Below are positions 20,101 to 27,500 of a stretch of DNA of 27,500 nucleotides, one piece after another. Source of the DNA: Acropora yongei (taxonomy: Eukaryota > Cnidaria > Anthozoa > Scleractinia > Acroporidae); contig BLFN01000231.1 of NCBI GenBank assembly GCA_014634225.1, positions 10,001 through 37,500 on the forward strand, in the 5' to 3' direction. The notes under the pieces are model-generated. The model was not told where the DNA came from. It saw only the letters and a program-made list of their open reading frames with translations, and searched no databases. The position numbers and the translations under genes were made by a program. Every line of letters starts with the position of its first letter. Position 1 is the first letter of the stretch.

Positions 20101-20512
20101 CATAAGGTGTATATATCAAATAATTATTCACTATATTTCTCATTAGCACACCGTTTTGAAGGAATGTCGAAGGAATTAAAATGTTTAATTTATGGGATGT
20201 TTCTAATCCGTGGAAGAAATCCTAGTTAAACACTCAATCAGACTCCATTCGCCCCAACGTTTTCACATAAGATATTCACTAAATCGCGCACTCAGTAAAT
20301 CACTGGTTAACGGATGGTCACATCTTCTCTTTTCTCGGATTTTTGTTATCAGATAAAAAAGGAATTAAGAATGACAGCAACTCTGTCAATTGACCCATAT
20401 TCTTAACCAATCATCACCTCTTGAAATGTCCCAGTTGAACTAAAACTCGCTTGTGTTAAGTCTTTGTTTAACGATGGTGTAAAATCAAAGTTTTCCAAGT
20501 TTCGGGCTATTT
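20101..20512. other. No feature seen
   Basis: No exon, RNA gene or clear repeat. Short frames only. Confidence 0.4.
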
Positions 20513-20562
20513 CTGTTCTACCTTCCTTTTCTAAAATTCTTTAGAAAAGGAAGGTAAAACAG
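20513..20562. repeat. Hairpin with 21-base arms
   Basis: Arms 20513-20533 and 20542-20562 pair at 20 of 21 positions ('tagaaaaggaaggta') around an 8-base loop. The arms are followed by no T-run, so it is unlikely to be a Pol III terminator. Could be a tiny MITE or an RNA hairpin. Confidence 0.75.
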
Positions 20563-21234
20563 ACTGTTCTCGATGGAGAAGAGTTAGTAAAGGGACTCTC
20601 TACTGACTATGCTCGGCCTTCTTCCAGAAAATAATCGATATCGAGTCTTCTGCCAAAGTATGCTACTAGTTAAAGTTGTTCTTCCTTTGTTTGTGGTGGT
20701 GCCGGAAATTCTATACGCTTTGAAAATATTGGACTTTGCGCTCGTCGGAACCACCCACCGCATACCCCACAGTAGTACTGTACACGTAGATAGATGCTAG
20801 AAGTGCTGACAAACCAGGGTGCCCCAGACGGAGCTGGAGGGGGTTCGACGGTACTTAGCACACTTTGTGTAGTGAGTTTCTCATGGTGATTACCTTCTCA
20901 CTCCTCAGAGCTGGTCGATTGGGTGTTTTAACTATCTGGGGAGGTGTAATTAAACTCCTAGCATCCGTATTCATCGTTTCTCTTTTATTCCCTTCCCTAG
21001 AAAGGCGAAAAAGTCAATGTGTTCCTAATCATGTGGCGCTTCCCTTCATCTCTTTCGTTTGATGGGAAAGAAAAAAACACATCGGCCAAAGTTAGAGTCG
21101 GAGGATACTTAGACAATGCGTACGCTGATTTAAGCCAGAACTGCAGACTTTGTACTATTTGAGTTTGTTTTACACATTTTCATTGAGGTGGTGATATTTA
21201 AGTGAGTTTAGAATAGTTTCGTCTCTGTTTCAAG
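20563..21234. other. Intron or upstream region of the ZU5-UPA gene
   Basis: No exon is recognised. If the exon at 21235 is internal, this is intron, ending in the acceptor-like 'cgtctctgtttcaag'. If the ATG at 21249 is a true start, this is promoter and leader, but no TATA box or other element stands out. Confidence 0.4.
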
Positions 21235-21466
21235 GAAAAGGAGACTCAATGGCAATTAATGACGGAGGAAAGCAATACAGCCGAAATAAGGGCAAGAATG
21301 ACGGAGGAGGTGTTCACGCTGATAAAACGGAGACACGTGAACAGAGCACCAATGATGGTTATCGAGGCTCTCAGATAAGTGAGACGATGGATGACGATAT
21401 GTCTCGCAGAATCCACGAATTAGAGACGGAAGGACAAGAAGAACCAGACAAAGTGGATATATTCGA
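21235..21466 (+). CDS. Exon encoding an acidic linker ahead of ZU5
   Basis: This encodes about 77 residues of hydrophilic, glycine- and charge-rich sequence (SRNKGKNDGGG, then REQSTNDGYRG) ending in a helical stretch ISETMDDDMSRRIHELE and an acidic tail before VDIFE. The start is uncertain. 'ctctgtttcaag|ga' gives a phase-1 acceptor at 21234, keeping the frame open upstream of the ATG at 21249 and matching the phase-1 donors of all the microexons. The ATG itself has a weak context (t at -3). The ISE...RR.HELE stretch resembles the 14-residue repeats (ISE..QR.IE), which favours a link to the array. The donor 'ttcga|gtgagt' is in phase 2 and joins the ZU5 exon correctly. Confidence 0.72.
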
Positions 21467-21580
21467 GTGAGTGAAATTGTGTTTCCTGCCGCGACCCGTA
21501 CAATGTTAGGTTTTGAACAAACAAAAGAGTATTTGCCCTTATAAAAAGGAATAATTACATTTGCAAACTCTTTGTTTCAG

Positions 21581-21930
21581 AGGATCTGTGACAAGTGAGG
21601 GCTTCCACTTGGACCTTAATGCAGGGGCCATTCACCTAACCTTCCCCCCTGGTACTGTGACTGATCCCACCGATATAATGGTCTACAAATGGAAATATGG
21701 TGCCCGTTCACCTCGCCTCATGGAGCATGAGGCTCTCGTGAGTAATGTGATTGAGATATCTGCCGCCTCGGACGTCAAGGGTTTAAATTTCAACAATGAA
21801 GTGAAACTAGTTCTTTCACACAGTGCTGCAGACCTTGAAGGCTACGAACTGGTTATGAAAAGACTCGCAGATATGGAGAGGAATGAATGGGAAGAAATAG
21901 GTGGTTGTAAGGACGTACGGCAAGTCTCGG
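21581..21930 (+). CDS. Exon encoding the first ZU5 domain (N-terminal part)
   Basis: After the acceptor 'tttgtttcag' the frame reads GSVTSEGFHLDLNAGAIHLT followed by FPPGTVTDPTDIMVYKW, the diagnostic start of a ZU5 domain: an opening GG/EG turn, an 'FPPGTV' loop and then a beta strand. It continues through HEALVSNVIEISAASDV and KLVLSHSAADLEGYEL, ending near DVRQVS. ZU5 is a beta-sandwich protein-interaction module found in ankyrins, UNC5 and PIDD. The donor is 'ctcgg|gtaatg' in phase 1. Reading through it would give 25 unrelated residues and a stop at 22007, so the splice is preferred. The next exon at 23009 restores the frame as SDIDDYPCPNNVPYSF. Confidence 0.87.
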
Positions 21931-23008
21931 GTAATGATTATAATCATGTAGAATCGGCAGCAACAAAGGGCTGCGTATTGAAATTAGTTTACAATTTTGC
22001 TGTATAAAATATTTGCCTAGGTTGTTCCAACCCCGGAGTAACATTTTTTGAAATAATCTTAACGTCGAAGTGAGTTGATTGTTTAGCTGTAATGTTACGT
22101 TATGTTTCTCCCTTATTCTTGGTCAGTGATCTGTGTATAGACCCTTTATCACTCTTTCGAATCCATTCACAAGTGGTTTTGCCAGATATGTCCGCAAATG
22201 AACGTAATTACTTGCATGCCATTTTCAATAACCGACACAAAGTATCCCTTCACACTTCTCGTAAACTTCACCATCAGCTCTGGCGAGATATACGGACAGT
22301 ACTGATCATAAAGTGTCCTCCTAATTATAATCCTTGAAGAAACATAGACAGTGACCCTAATCCTAACCAAAAATAACTCGAATACGAACGCTTCCCCTAA
22401 AGTTATAAACGGGTAGTTTACACTTGACATAGCGGGAAGCTTCGTGCCATAAATCATAATTGAGCGTACATATAATTATGTGCATTTCTGAACATAAGTG
22501 GACAAGCAAGGACAAGGCAAGCTGGTGGTCACCGGCTTTCAAATCCCATACTCACACCATTTAGCCAAGCTGCCCTTGTAAACAGAAAATTAATACCTTT
22601 CCCAAGAGATTGTTAGGGGAAAATACTTGGTACCTCAATACTCATTTTAGCTAAGCGATGTCTATCTCATCATAAACTTTGGAAATTGATGTGTCAAGAA
22701 TTCTCAATCTCGGGCATTCCGTTTCCATTGTCCTGTTTCAGTAATTAAATATGTGTTATTGAATCTATAAAACTTTCAATTTTTTTTCCCATCAACTTCT
22801 GTCGTTTTCAAATAGAACTCATGTATCATCAGCTACAATTTAAGACGTGGGAACGTTCAGTTTTTCAATAATATTATAAAAGTAATTCAATTATTCCGTT
22901 CCGGGTTTTAAATTGCTTAATCACCGTGGTGGAAGTGGGCGCTTTGTTCCTTGACAGTTAATGCCATTCTCTTATCTAGTATGCTTTCATCAATTACTTT
23001 GATGACAG
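21931..23008. other. Intron between the first and second ZU5 exons
   Basis: About 1.08 kb with no domain-like frames. Contains 'gaccctaatcctaacc' near 22352, which I do not consider telomeric. Confidence 0.6.
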
Positions 23009-23238
23009 ATATCGATGATTACCCATGTCCAAATAACGTTCCATATTCCTTCCCTGTTCTACTGGCTGGCATCACAAAATGTTCAACGTACGCTGTGGTC
23101 TCTCGGCTGAAGTTGTCTCCAAGATACACCATCACAGTCAGTGGTGGGACATTTGTCCACCCTGAGTATCCTCAAGTCTCACTCACTGTACCTCTGATGG
23201 CTGTTGAAACGGAAACAAGGCTTCCTTTGGAACTAAAG
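23009..23238 (+). CDS. Exon joining the end of ZU5-1 to the start of ZU5-2
   Basis: The acceptor 'gatgacag' joins in phase 1. The exon reads IDDYPCPNNVPYSFPVLLAG, then ITKCSTYAVVSRLKL, the end of the first ZU5, and TITVSGGTFVHPEYPQVSL, the start of a second ZU5, to LPLELK. In PIDD the equivalent position 'HFS' before 'VVSR' is an autoprocessing site. Here the residues are KCS, lacking both histidine and phenylalanine. The donor 'aaag|gtaagg' is strong and in phase 0. Confidence 0.88.
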
Positions 23239-23885
23239 GTAAGGTATCTCCTATACTACGATCTTCATCACTGTGTTATTAAATGTGTATGGTGAGGGAA
23301 GGTGATACATGATAGTCGTACTGGAAATGCTCGCAAGTAGCTAGAGACGTTGCAAAGCGTAGGGCTAAGACCTTTGAGCAGCCGTCCAATTGTATAGACC
23401 TTGCTCAGAGTGCTTGATCACAGAAGGCCGATAAATAACATGGGGTGTGGGGTATGAAGTATGGGGTCTTAGATACTGTGCTGTAGAGCCCCATGGTTGA
23501 CGCGCAACACTTCAGACAATCAAAGATAAGGCTGTGTGATTTACTCTGCATGAGTCAAATCATTAAGCATCATGAGAGTGATTAGGGCTAAGAATACAGT
23601 TTCGTTTGATTTACCTTTTCCCACATTCAGAAGGATTTTTTCAAGAAGTACTAGCCCGCACTGCAGGTATTCTATGTCATATGGCGTTTTATGCAAAGGG
23701 ATTGCGAGTGTGTACAAGTGGCAGTCCTCTTCCAAGGAGACTTGAGAAGGGTTACCTTGACATTGAGAAACACACTATAAGTCGCTACTTGTTTGTCCGG
23801 CTTAAATCAAACCCAAGACCTCCCTGCATGGTGCCTAACTTCTTAACCGGCCAACCAAACGAACTTTTTTTTTTGTAATCTGCAG
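23239..23885. other. Intron between the ZU5-2 exons
   Basis: No exon. A 90-codon open frame (23606-23878) has no conserved features. The T-run 'ttttttttgtaatctgcag' forms the next acceptor. Confidence 0.55.
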
Positions 23886-24178
23886 GTTCAAGAAGTTCCC
23901 CAAGATGAATTTCAGGGTCGCGATCTGTTTTGTGGACCAATACTACGTGTTCTGTGCTCTTCAAGAGCCACCTTTTTGGAGCCTGTGACAATACAGTTAC
24001 CAGTTTTTCTAGGAAATAAGCGAGTAAATCTTCCACAACCTTCTGAGTGTCGTGTCAGGATACTTTTTCTCAGCCCCGATAGAAAAAGCAAGGAATGGGT
24101 TGAAATAACTGACAAGCTTGAAAATCCTGCAAGCTATGATGGCAAACTTGTTAAGTTCAAGGTTCAACGATTTTCAGG
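23886..24178 (+). CDS. Exon encoding the second ZU5 domain (core)
   Basis: Phase-0 acceptor 'gtaatctgcag' after a T-run. Residues VQEVPQDEFQGRDLFCGPIL continue the ZU5 core with 'GP.LR' and ATFLEPVTIQLPVFL, then RVRILFLSPDRKSKEWVEI and the closing KFKVQRFSG. The last four residues lie where PIDD has its second HFS autoprocessing motif. Here it is RFS: the serine remains, but histidine is replaced by arginine. The donor 'tcagg|gtacgt' is in phase 2 and joins GGA at 25211, so the intron falls inside this motif. Confidence 0.88.
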
Positions 24179-24278
24179 GTACGTCTATAGATAGTTGCAA
24201 AAACTAAAAGGATTTCGAAATATTTCATTTGATAGCAGGCGGACCAATGTAATCTGAGAGAGGTCCGGGGTTATATAC

Positions 24279-24604
24279 CTCGATGGAGTTTTATCGTCCG
24301 GGTGAAAGGATTCTTGGAAAGAGCTGTTGGTAGACTGATGTTTCGACATACTAAGCGGAAGTCATCTTCAGAGTCAAGTGACAATTGGAAATTCAAAGGA
24401 ATGTAGTAATGTACTGGTGTAGTTGTAATTAATAGTTAGAAAAGTAATAAGATTGGCTATGCAGATGGCGAGTGATGATTGGTGATTAATTTCCAACTGT
24501 CACTTGACTCTAAAGATGACTTCCGCTTAGGATGCTAAAACGTTAGCCACTACAAGCTATTCTTCTCAGGACTCCTTTCACCCGGATGATTAAGTCCCAT
24601 GGAG
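24279..24604. mobile_element. Fold-back (long inverted repeat) element in a ZU5-UPA intron
   Basis: The left arm (about 24279-24393) and right arm (about 24488-24604) are inverted copies. Both carry 'gtccgggtgaaagga'-like ends and the inner block 'aagcggaagtcatctt', 'gagtcaagtgaca' and 'ttggaaatt'. The arms are about 115 bases with mismatches and a few indels; the centre is about 95 bases. No coding sequence. Typical of a non-autonomous DNA transposon or fold-back element. Confidence 0.85.
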
Positions 24605-24640
24605 GAGTTATCCAAGAGAGTAATTCGATCTATCTATTTA

Positions 24641-24688
24641 TCTTCTTCTTGTTTTTCTTCTTCTTCCTCTTCTCCTCCTTCTCCTACC
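24641..24688. repeat. CTT/CTC-rich polypyrimidine microsatellite
   Basis: Imperfect 'tcttcttctt' and 'cctcttctcctcc' repeats, all pyrimidine apart from a single g. Lies in the intron after the fold-back element and could act as a decoy pyrimidine tract. Confidence 0.8.
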
Positions 24689-25210
24689 TTTCTGTATTTT
24701 TTTTAAATATCCAAGCGTTGCAATAAATTTCAATTAAAGCAAATCTTTTACTTCTTTCACGTCTGTTGCATGTGAGATTAATTTGACCAGGCTAGCCTGC
24801 ATCATTTGTGCTCTGGCCTGTAATTTTCATGCTCACCTGGTTATGTTTGTCATCTTTTCTTTTATTTTTATGTTATCTGTTTGTGCCCTGCTTATCTGTT
24901 GCAATCCGTACGTAGCTTCCTTTCTACCATTATTTCTCTTAAATGACTGTGATAATCGAAAACGACAATTTGCGGAAAATTTCATTTCGAAATTTTTCTC
25001 CCTTGTTCAAACTATACCACCAATGAAGCCTTACAGTGTGAACACGTTAGCTTAACATGGGTGACAAATGATTTCCCCGCCTGGGAATAGTTAAAGAGCC
25101 ACTTTCAAACAACAAAAAATCGCATCGCTACTTATCGTGATTACGATGTATGAAGCAGATGAGAGTATTCTGCCATTTTTAGCAATTTTTGCAAATGTCA
25201 TTTCTTTCAG
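24689..25210. other. Rest of the intron before the UPA exon
   Basis: No exon. Hydrophobic open frames such as 24783-25055 are AT-rich artefacts. The tract 'gcaaatgtcatttctttcag' is the next acceptor. Confidence 0.5.
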
Positions 25211-25549
25211 ATACATGTGTCTCCTTGATTGGGCCATTGGTGGCAGTGTTCTTCCTTTTTGTTATCTTGCTTATTTGTCGAGCATCATATTGAATCAGCC
25301 GCTGGTGGCAAACTTCTTCGCTTACTTTGATCCAAAAGAACGCCTTGGTTCTCACGATATCTTGTTCCTGATCTGCTGTCCTGCCCACCAAAGCAAAGAT
25401 GTCAAACAAGAACTTGAAAAGAATGGCTTAACTCCTTGCGAAGTCACTTCCAAAAGAGACATGATCCCTGGACGTGATAGGGCATTTGTTTTTGTGTCAG
25501 GAGGGATTGACTTCGCTAGTTCAGAAGACAAGGGAGGTTTTTATCTGAG
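25211..25549 (+). CDS. Exon encoding the end of ZU5-2 and most of the UPA domain
   Basis: It begins YMCLLDWAIGG, then AYLSS and NQPLVANFFAYFDPKERLG, the classical start of a UPA domain. It continues with ILFLICCPAHQSKDVKQELE, then SKRDMIPGRDRAFVFVSGGI and ends FYLR. UPA is the beta-sheet module conserved in UNC5, PIDD and ankyrins, which packs against ZU5 and often holds the protein in an inactive form. Strong acceptor 'cttcag'; donor 'ctgag|gttagt' in phase 2. No death domain follows within the exon. Motif preservation is high, consistent with a functional gene. Confidence 0.9.
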
Positions 25550-25924
25550 GTTAGTTAGATATTATCAATATATTACCAGAAAAGTTCAACGCAGTCTTGC
25601 CCAAAGTAATAGCTAGGAAAGACATCTTCGTTTCTGCTGCATCATTCTTGCAAAATGTTCTTGAAGTGTCTTTGGACAAGATTTCATTGCTTTCGCTCCT
25701 TCTTGTTGATTTGGTACCCATCATTTTAAATTATGCCCTAACAAGGGCAAAGCGGCGTACCGAATGTAAAGGCGACCCTGAAGGCTCCTTTTTCCGTGGC
25801 TGCTACGTAAGAAGCTGCTTTCACTGACTTCAGAAAGATGGAAAGTTGAGTCAGCTTTAGAGCTACGGGCGCGTAATCTAATTTGGTTCATTTGCACCAA
25901 CCAGCTAACTGTGTTTCATGATAG
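25550..25924. other. Intron within the UPA domain
   Basis: 375 bases, no domain-like frames. Acceptor 'gtttcatgatag' has a short pyrimidine tract, but the frame and homology across the joint are right (LR-FTGN). Confidence 0.6.
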
Positions 25925-26093
25925 GTTTACTGGCAATATACCACACAAGAGCCAACTGGAAGTCCGTCTAATAAGTGACGAAGTGCATTGTAAAGTCGAT
26001 TTTCGTGACACCCCAAACACCACAGAAAGCAAGAATTTGCTGGCAACATTGAGCTTAAGGCCCTCTCCTACCTGTATTGATCCTTCTCTTCAG
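25925..26093 (+). CDS. Exon encoding the end of the UPA domain
   Basis: It reads FTGNIPHKSQLEVRL, then EVHCKVDFRDTPNTTESKNL and LLATLSLRPSPTC, the standard end of UPA domains in ZU5-UPA proteins. It closes at 'cttcag|gtaggc' in phase 0 with no stop codon, so at least one more exon must exist. In PIDD and many cnidarian relatives a death domain follows. Nothing like it is visible in the remaining 1.4 kb, which is occupied by a DIRS-like remnant. Confidence 0.88.
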
Positions 26094-26459
26094 GTAGGCC
26101 AGTTTTTCAAATTACTAAGTTAGATAGACTGGGAGAACTAATTCTTTCTATTGTAGTTCAATTACCCTGTAGTCTGCACTGACAGCCGCTATTAGGGCGC
26201 TCAGTGCAGCTTTTCACACAACGAGAGAGAAGAAAAAGACAGCTTAAAGAACCGTGTTGTTCCCTCTCTTCCTCCCACGAACGGAAAGACCAGCAGCGAC
26301 CAAACAATACGTGCTAAAATTTCTTGCGGCAACTCGTATCGTTTTGTTTTGTCCCCACTCTACAACAAAAAGTTACACAAGCATCGCTGATTCAAATAAT
26401 TATATTTTGGGAGGGCTTAGCGAGAACCAGCCCGAGCATTATATAGAGTGACAAAAAAT
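26094..26459. other. Intron sequence with a short palindrome
   Basis: No exon seen. 26174-26182 and 26201-26209 are perfect inverted 9-mers ('ctgcactga' and 'tcagtgcag') around an 18-base centre, possibly an element end. Confidence 0.45.
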
Positions 26460-27070
26460 TAGGCAAAGGCGCGAATCTCTTTGACTCTCAAAGCCCAAGA
26501 AATTTGGAAATTGCAGGCCTTTGACCCAGATCGTCGTCCACGTACAATTTTCTAGCTTGCACCAACCTCCGGCAAGACCAGACTTGAGTAAATCGGAATG
26601 AACGGTTAAACTGTGAAGTTTGACAGAAACTTAATCAATTACCTTCCTAGGCCAGCGTCCAGGAAAATGGCAATAGGGATGCCCTGACATCTCCAAAACT
26701 TTTGGAGAGTGAGACAGGCCAAAGGGAAGCACACAAAATTAAAAATATCTGAAAACACCGCTGCAAAATCCCGAGCTAATGCAAGGAATTGGCGGTAATC
26801 AGGAAAAATTTCAATATGATGGTAACCCGATTGAAAATAAAGGCCTTTATCAAATATCTGAGTGGCCAAAGATAGGTCCTCACCCTTGAACGTCTGCTTA
26901 CAAACAAAAGCATTAACATGTCAAAGATCCAAGATCAATCTTTGTTTTCCCGAACTGAGTGGAAACAAAAAGCGGATTAACGATGCACGGCGCGTAAAAA
27001 CTTTTCTCCGATAAGGTCGGATTGAAATAGATCATTAACAGCCTGGGAGACGAAAACACTGTTTGCACGT
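26460..27070 (-). mobile_element. DIRS/Ngaro-like reverse-transcriptase remnant
   Basis: Minus-strand reading gives KKRLILDLRHVN-like sequence in broken frames near 26950-26910. It then gives FDKGLYFQSGYHHIEIFPDY and RQFLALARDF from 26869 down, followed by KFWRCQGIPIAIFLDAGLGR (about 26706-26645). These correspond to the 'DLKSGYHHI' and 'FLDDG' RT motifs of DIRS/Ngaro-type elements. The catalytic DD has become DA. The segment after it (SDLLKSGL, CTWTTIW, LGFE) still matches the family. Multiple frame breaks mark it as dead. Confidence 0.72.
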
Positions 27071-27260
27071 GCAGAGGCACTGTTTGCTTCGGAAAAAGGT
27101 GAAGGAAGCAGAAAAAAACGGGAACTTTGTAGTCTTCACAAGTGACATTTAAGATAAACTAGGAAACTTCTAAGGAACGCCAAAAATTACCAATACCAGA
27201 TCATAAACCTCTTTGGAAAGAAAGGAGTTCAAGAGCGTAGTGTATCTTGAAGTCAAGCAA

Positions 27261-27334
27261 ATGGAGACAACAACCGAGGTGAAGGACGTTTTGTCGAACA
27301 ATAATGAAGACAGATCAACATCAGTTGGTCAAAC
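27261..27334 (+). CDS. Possible start or internal exon near the window end
   Basis: ATG followed by 24 codons (METTTEVKDVLSNNNEDRST and SVGQ) to a strong donor 'caaac|gtaagt'. Context at the ATG is 'gcaaATG', with a at -3 and g at +4, a good start. The hydrophilic sequence resembles a protein N-terminus. The frame is also open upstream to 27207, and 'gtcaag|caaatg' could serve as a phase-0 acceptor, so it could instead continue the UPA gene. Nothing identifies the product. Confidence 0.3.
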
Positions 27335-27350
27335 GTAAGTGCTTATTATG

Positions 27351-27390
27351 GTCTTACGTCTTATGTCTTATGTCTTACGGTCTTATGTCT
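27351..27390 (+). repeat. 7-bp tandem repeat (gtcttay)
   Basis: About five and a half units of 'gtcttac' or 'gtcttat', with one extra g. Lies in the presumed intron after the candidate exon. Confidence 0.85.
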
Positions 27391-27433
27391 CATAAAGCTT
27401 TTTTGAATACTAAAAATTATGAAAGCCGTTCAA

Positions 27434-27492
27434 TTTTCGGGATGGACTTCACCAATAATCGCCTCGATTATTGGTGTAGTCCATCCCGAAAA
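27434..27492. repeat. Near-perfect 28-bp inverted repeat with 3-bp loop
   Basis: Arms 27434-27461 and 27465-27492 pair at 27 of 28 positions; each contains 'gggatggact' and 'caccaataatcg' or their complements. The very short loop and high identity suggest a recent inverted duplication, a small fold-back element or the end of a larger one cut by the window edge. Confidence 0.88.
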
Positions 27493-27500
27493 AGAAAACT

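Noticed and set aside
21931..22044. Read-through C-terminus of the first ZU5 exon to the stop at 22007
   Set aside because: The residues after QVSG do not resemble ZU5, while splicing at 21930 to 23009 restores the family sequence in frame.
23606..23878. 90-codon ORF in the ZU5-2 intron
   Set aside because: It ends in the polypyrimidine tract of the next acceptor and adds no ZU5 sequence. The exons on either side join perfectly without it.
1..27500. CRISPR arrays, operons or other prokaryotic features
   Set aside because: The window has spliced genes, eukaryotic retroelements and a tRNA-derived SINE. The direct repeats found are not regularly spaced short repeats with unique spacers.

Overview
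The window reads as nuclear DNA of an animal, most likely a stony coral or close anthozoan relative. The base composition is AT-rich, the genes are split into small exons with GT/AG borders, and the gene order is broken up by a tRNA-derived SINE, LINE, Ty3/gypsy and DIRS-like debris and fold-back elements. The domain set (a PNP/MTAN-type nucleosidase-like domain and ZU5-ZU5-UPA) is one I associate with cnidarian immune-like proteins. Species cannot be fixed from sequence alone.

All well-supported coding sequence is on the plus strand. (1) 3999-4661 and 6961-7152 encode the two parts of a nucleoside-phosphorylase-like domain, joined across a phase-1 intron of about 2.3 kb. (2) 9.5-18.5 kb holds a tandem array of roughly 0.7 kb units. 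Seven of them carry a perfectly bounded 42-nt phase 1-1 microexon encoding a 14-residue helical repeat. A diverged eighth unit lies upstream of the nucleosidase exons near 1.0-1.5 kb, and a dead one lies near 18.15-18.46 kb. (3) 21235-26093 holds six exons with matching phases that encode an acidic linker, two ZU5 modules and a UPA module, an order like that of PIDD and related death-fold adaptors.

Every exon from the nucleosidase through the microexons to the linker is joined in phase 1, so one large gene (nucleosidase-like head, variable number of 14-residue repeats, linker, ZU5-ZU5-UPA) is possible. That connection is inferred, not seen. The alternative is two neighbouring genes, the second starting at the ATG at 21249. 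Neither end of the gene is visible: no first exon upstream of 3999 is certain, and no stop codon or death domain follows the UPA exon at 26093.

The introns are filled with repeats: GATC-dense degenerate repeats (1.9-2.8 kb), a GC-richer island with a DIRS-like fragment and unknown ORFs (5.2-6.7 kb), a SINE (7.2-7.5 kb), a dispersed repeat (7.6-8.0 kb), LINE reverse-transcriptase remnants (8.7-9.1 and 13.8-14.2 kb), a gypsy remnant (16.7-17.9 kb), a fold-back element (24.28-24.60 kb) and a DIRS-like RT remnant (26.46-27.07 kb). Two of these insertions sit inside the microexon array and split repeat units.

The most interesting content is the microexon array, its possible link to an immune-type nucleosidase and ZU5-UPA module, and the loss of key residues both in the nucleosidase pocket and at the two ZU5 autoprocessing positions.
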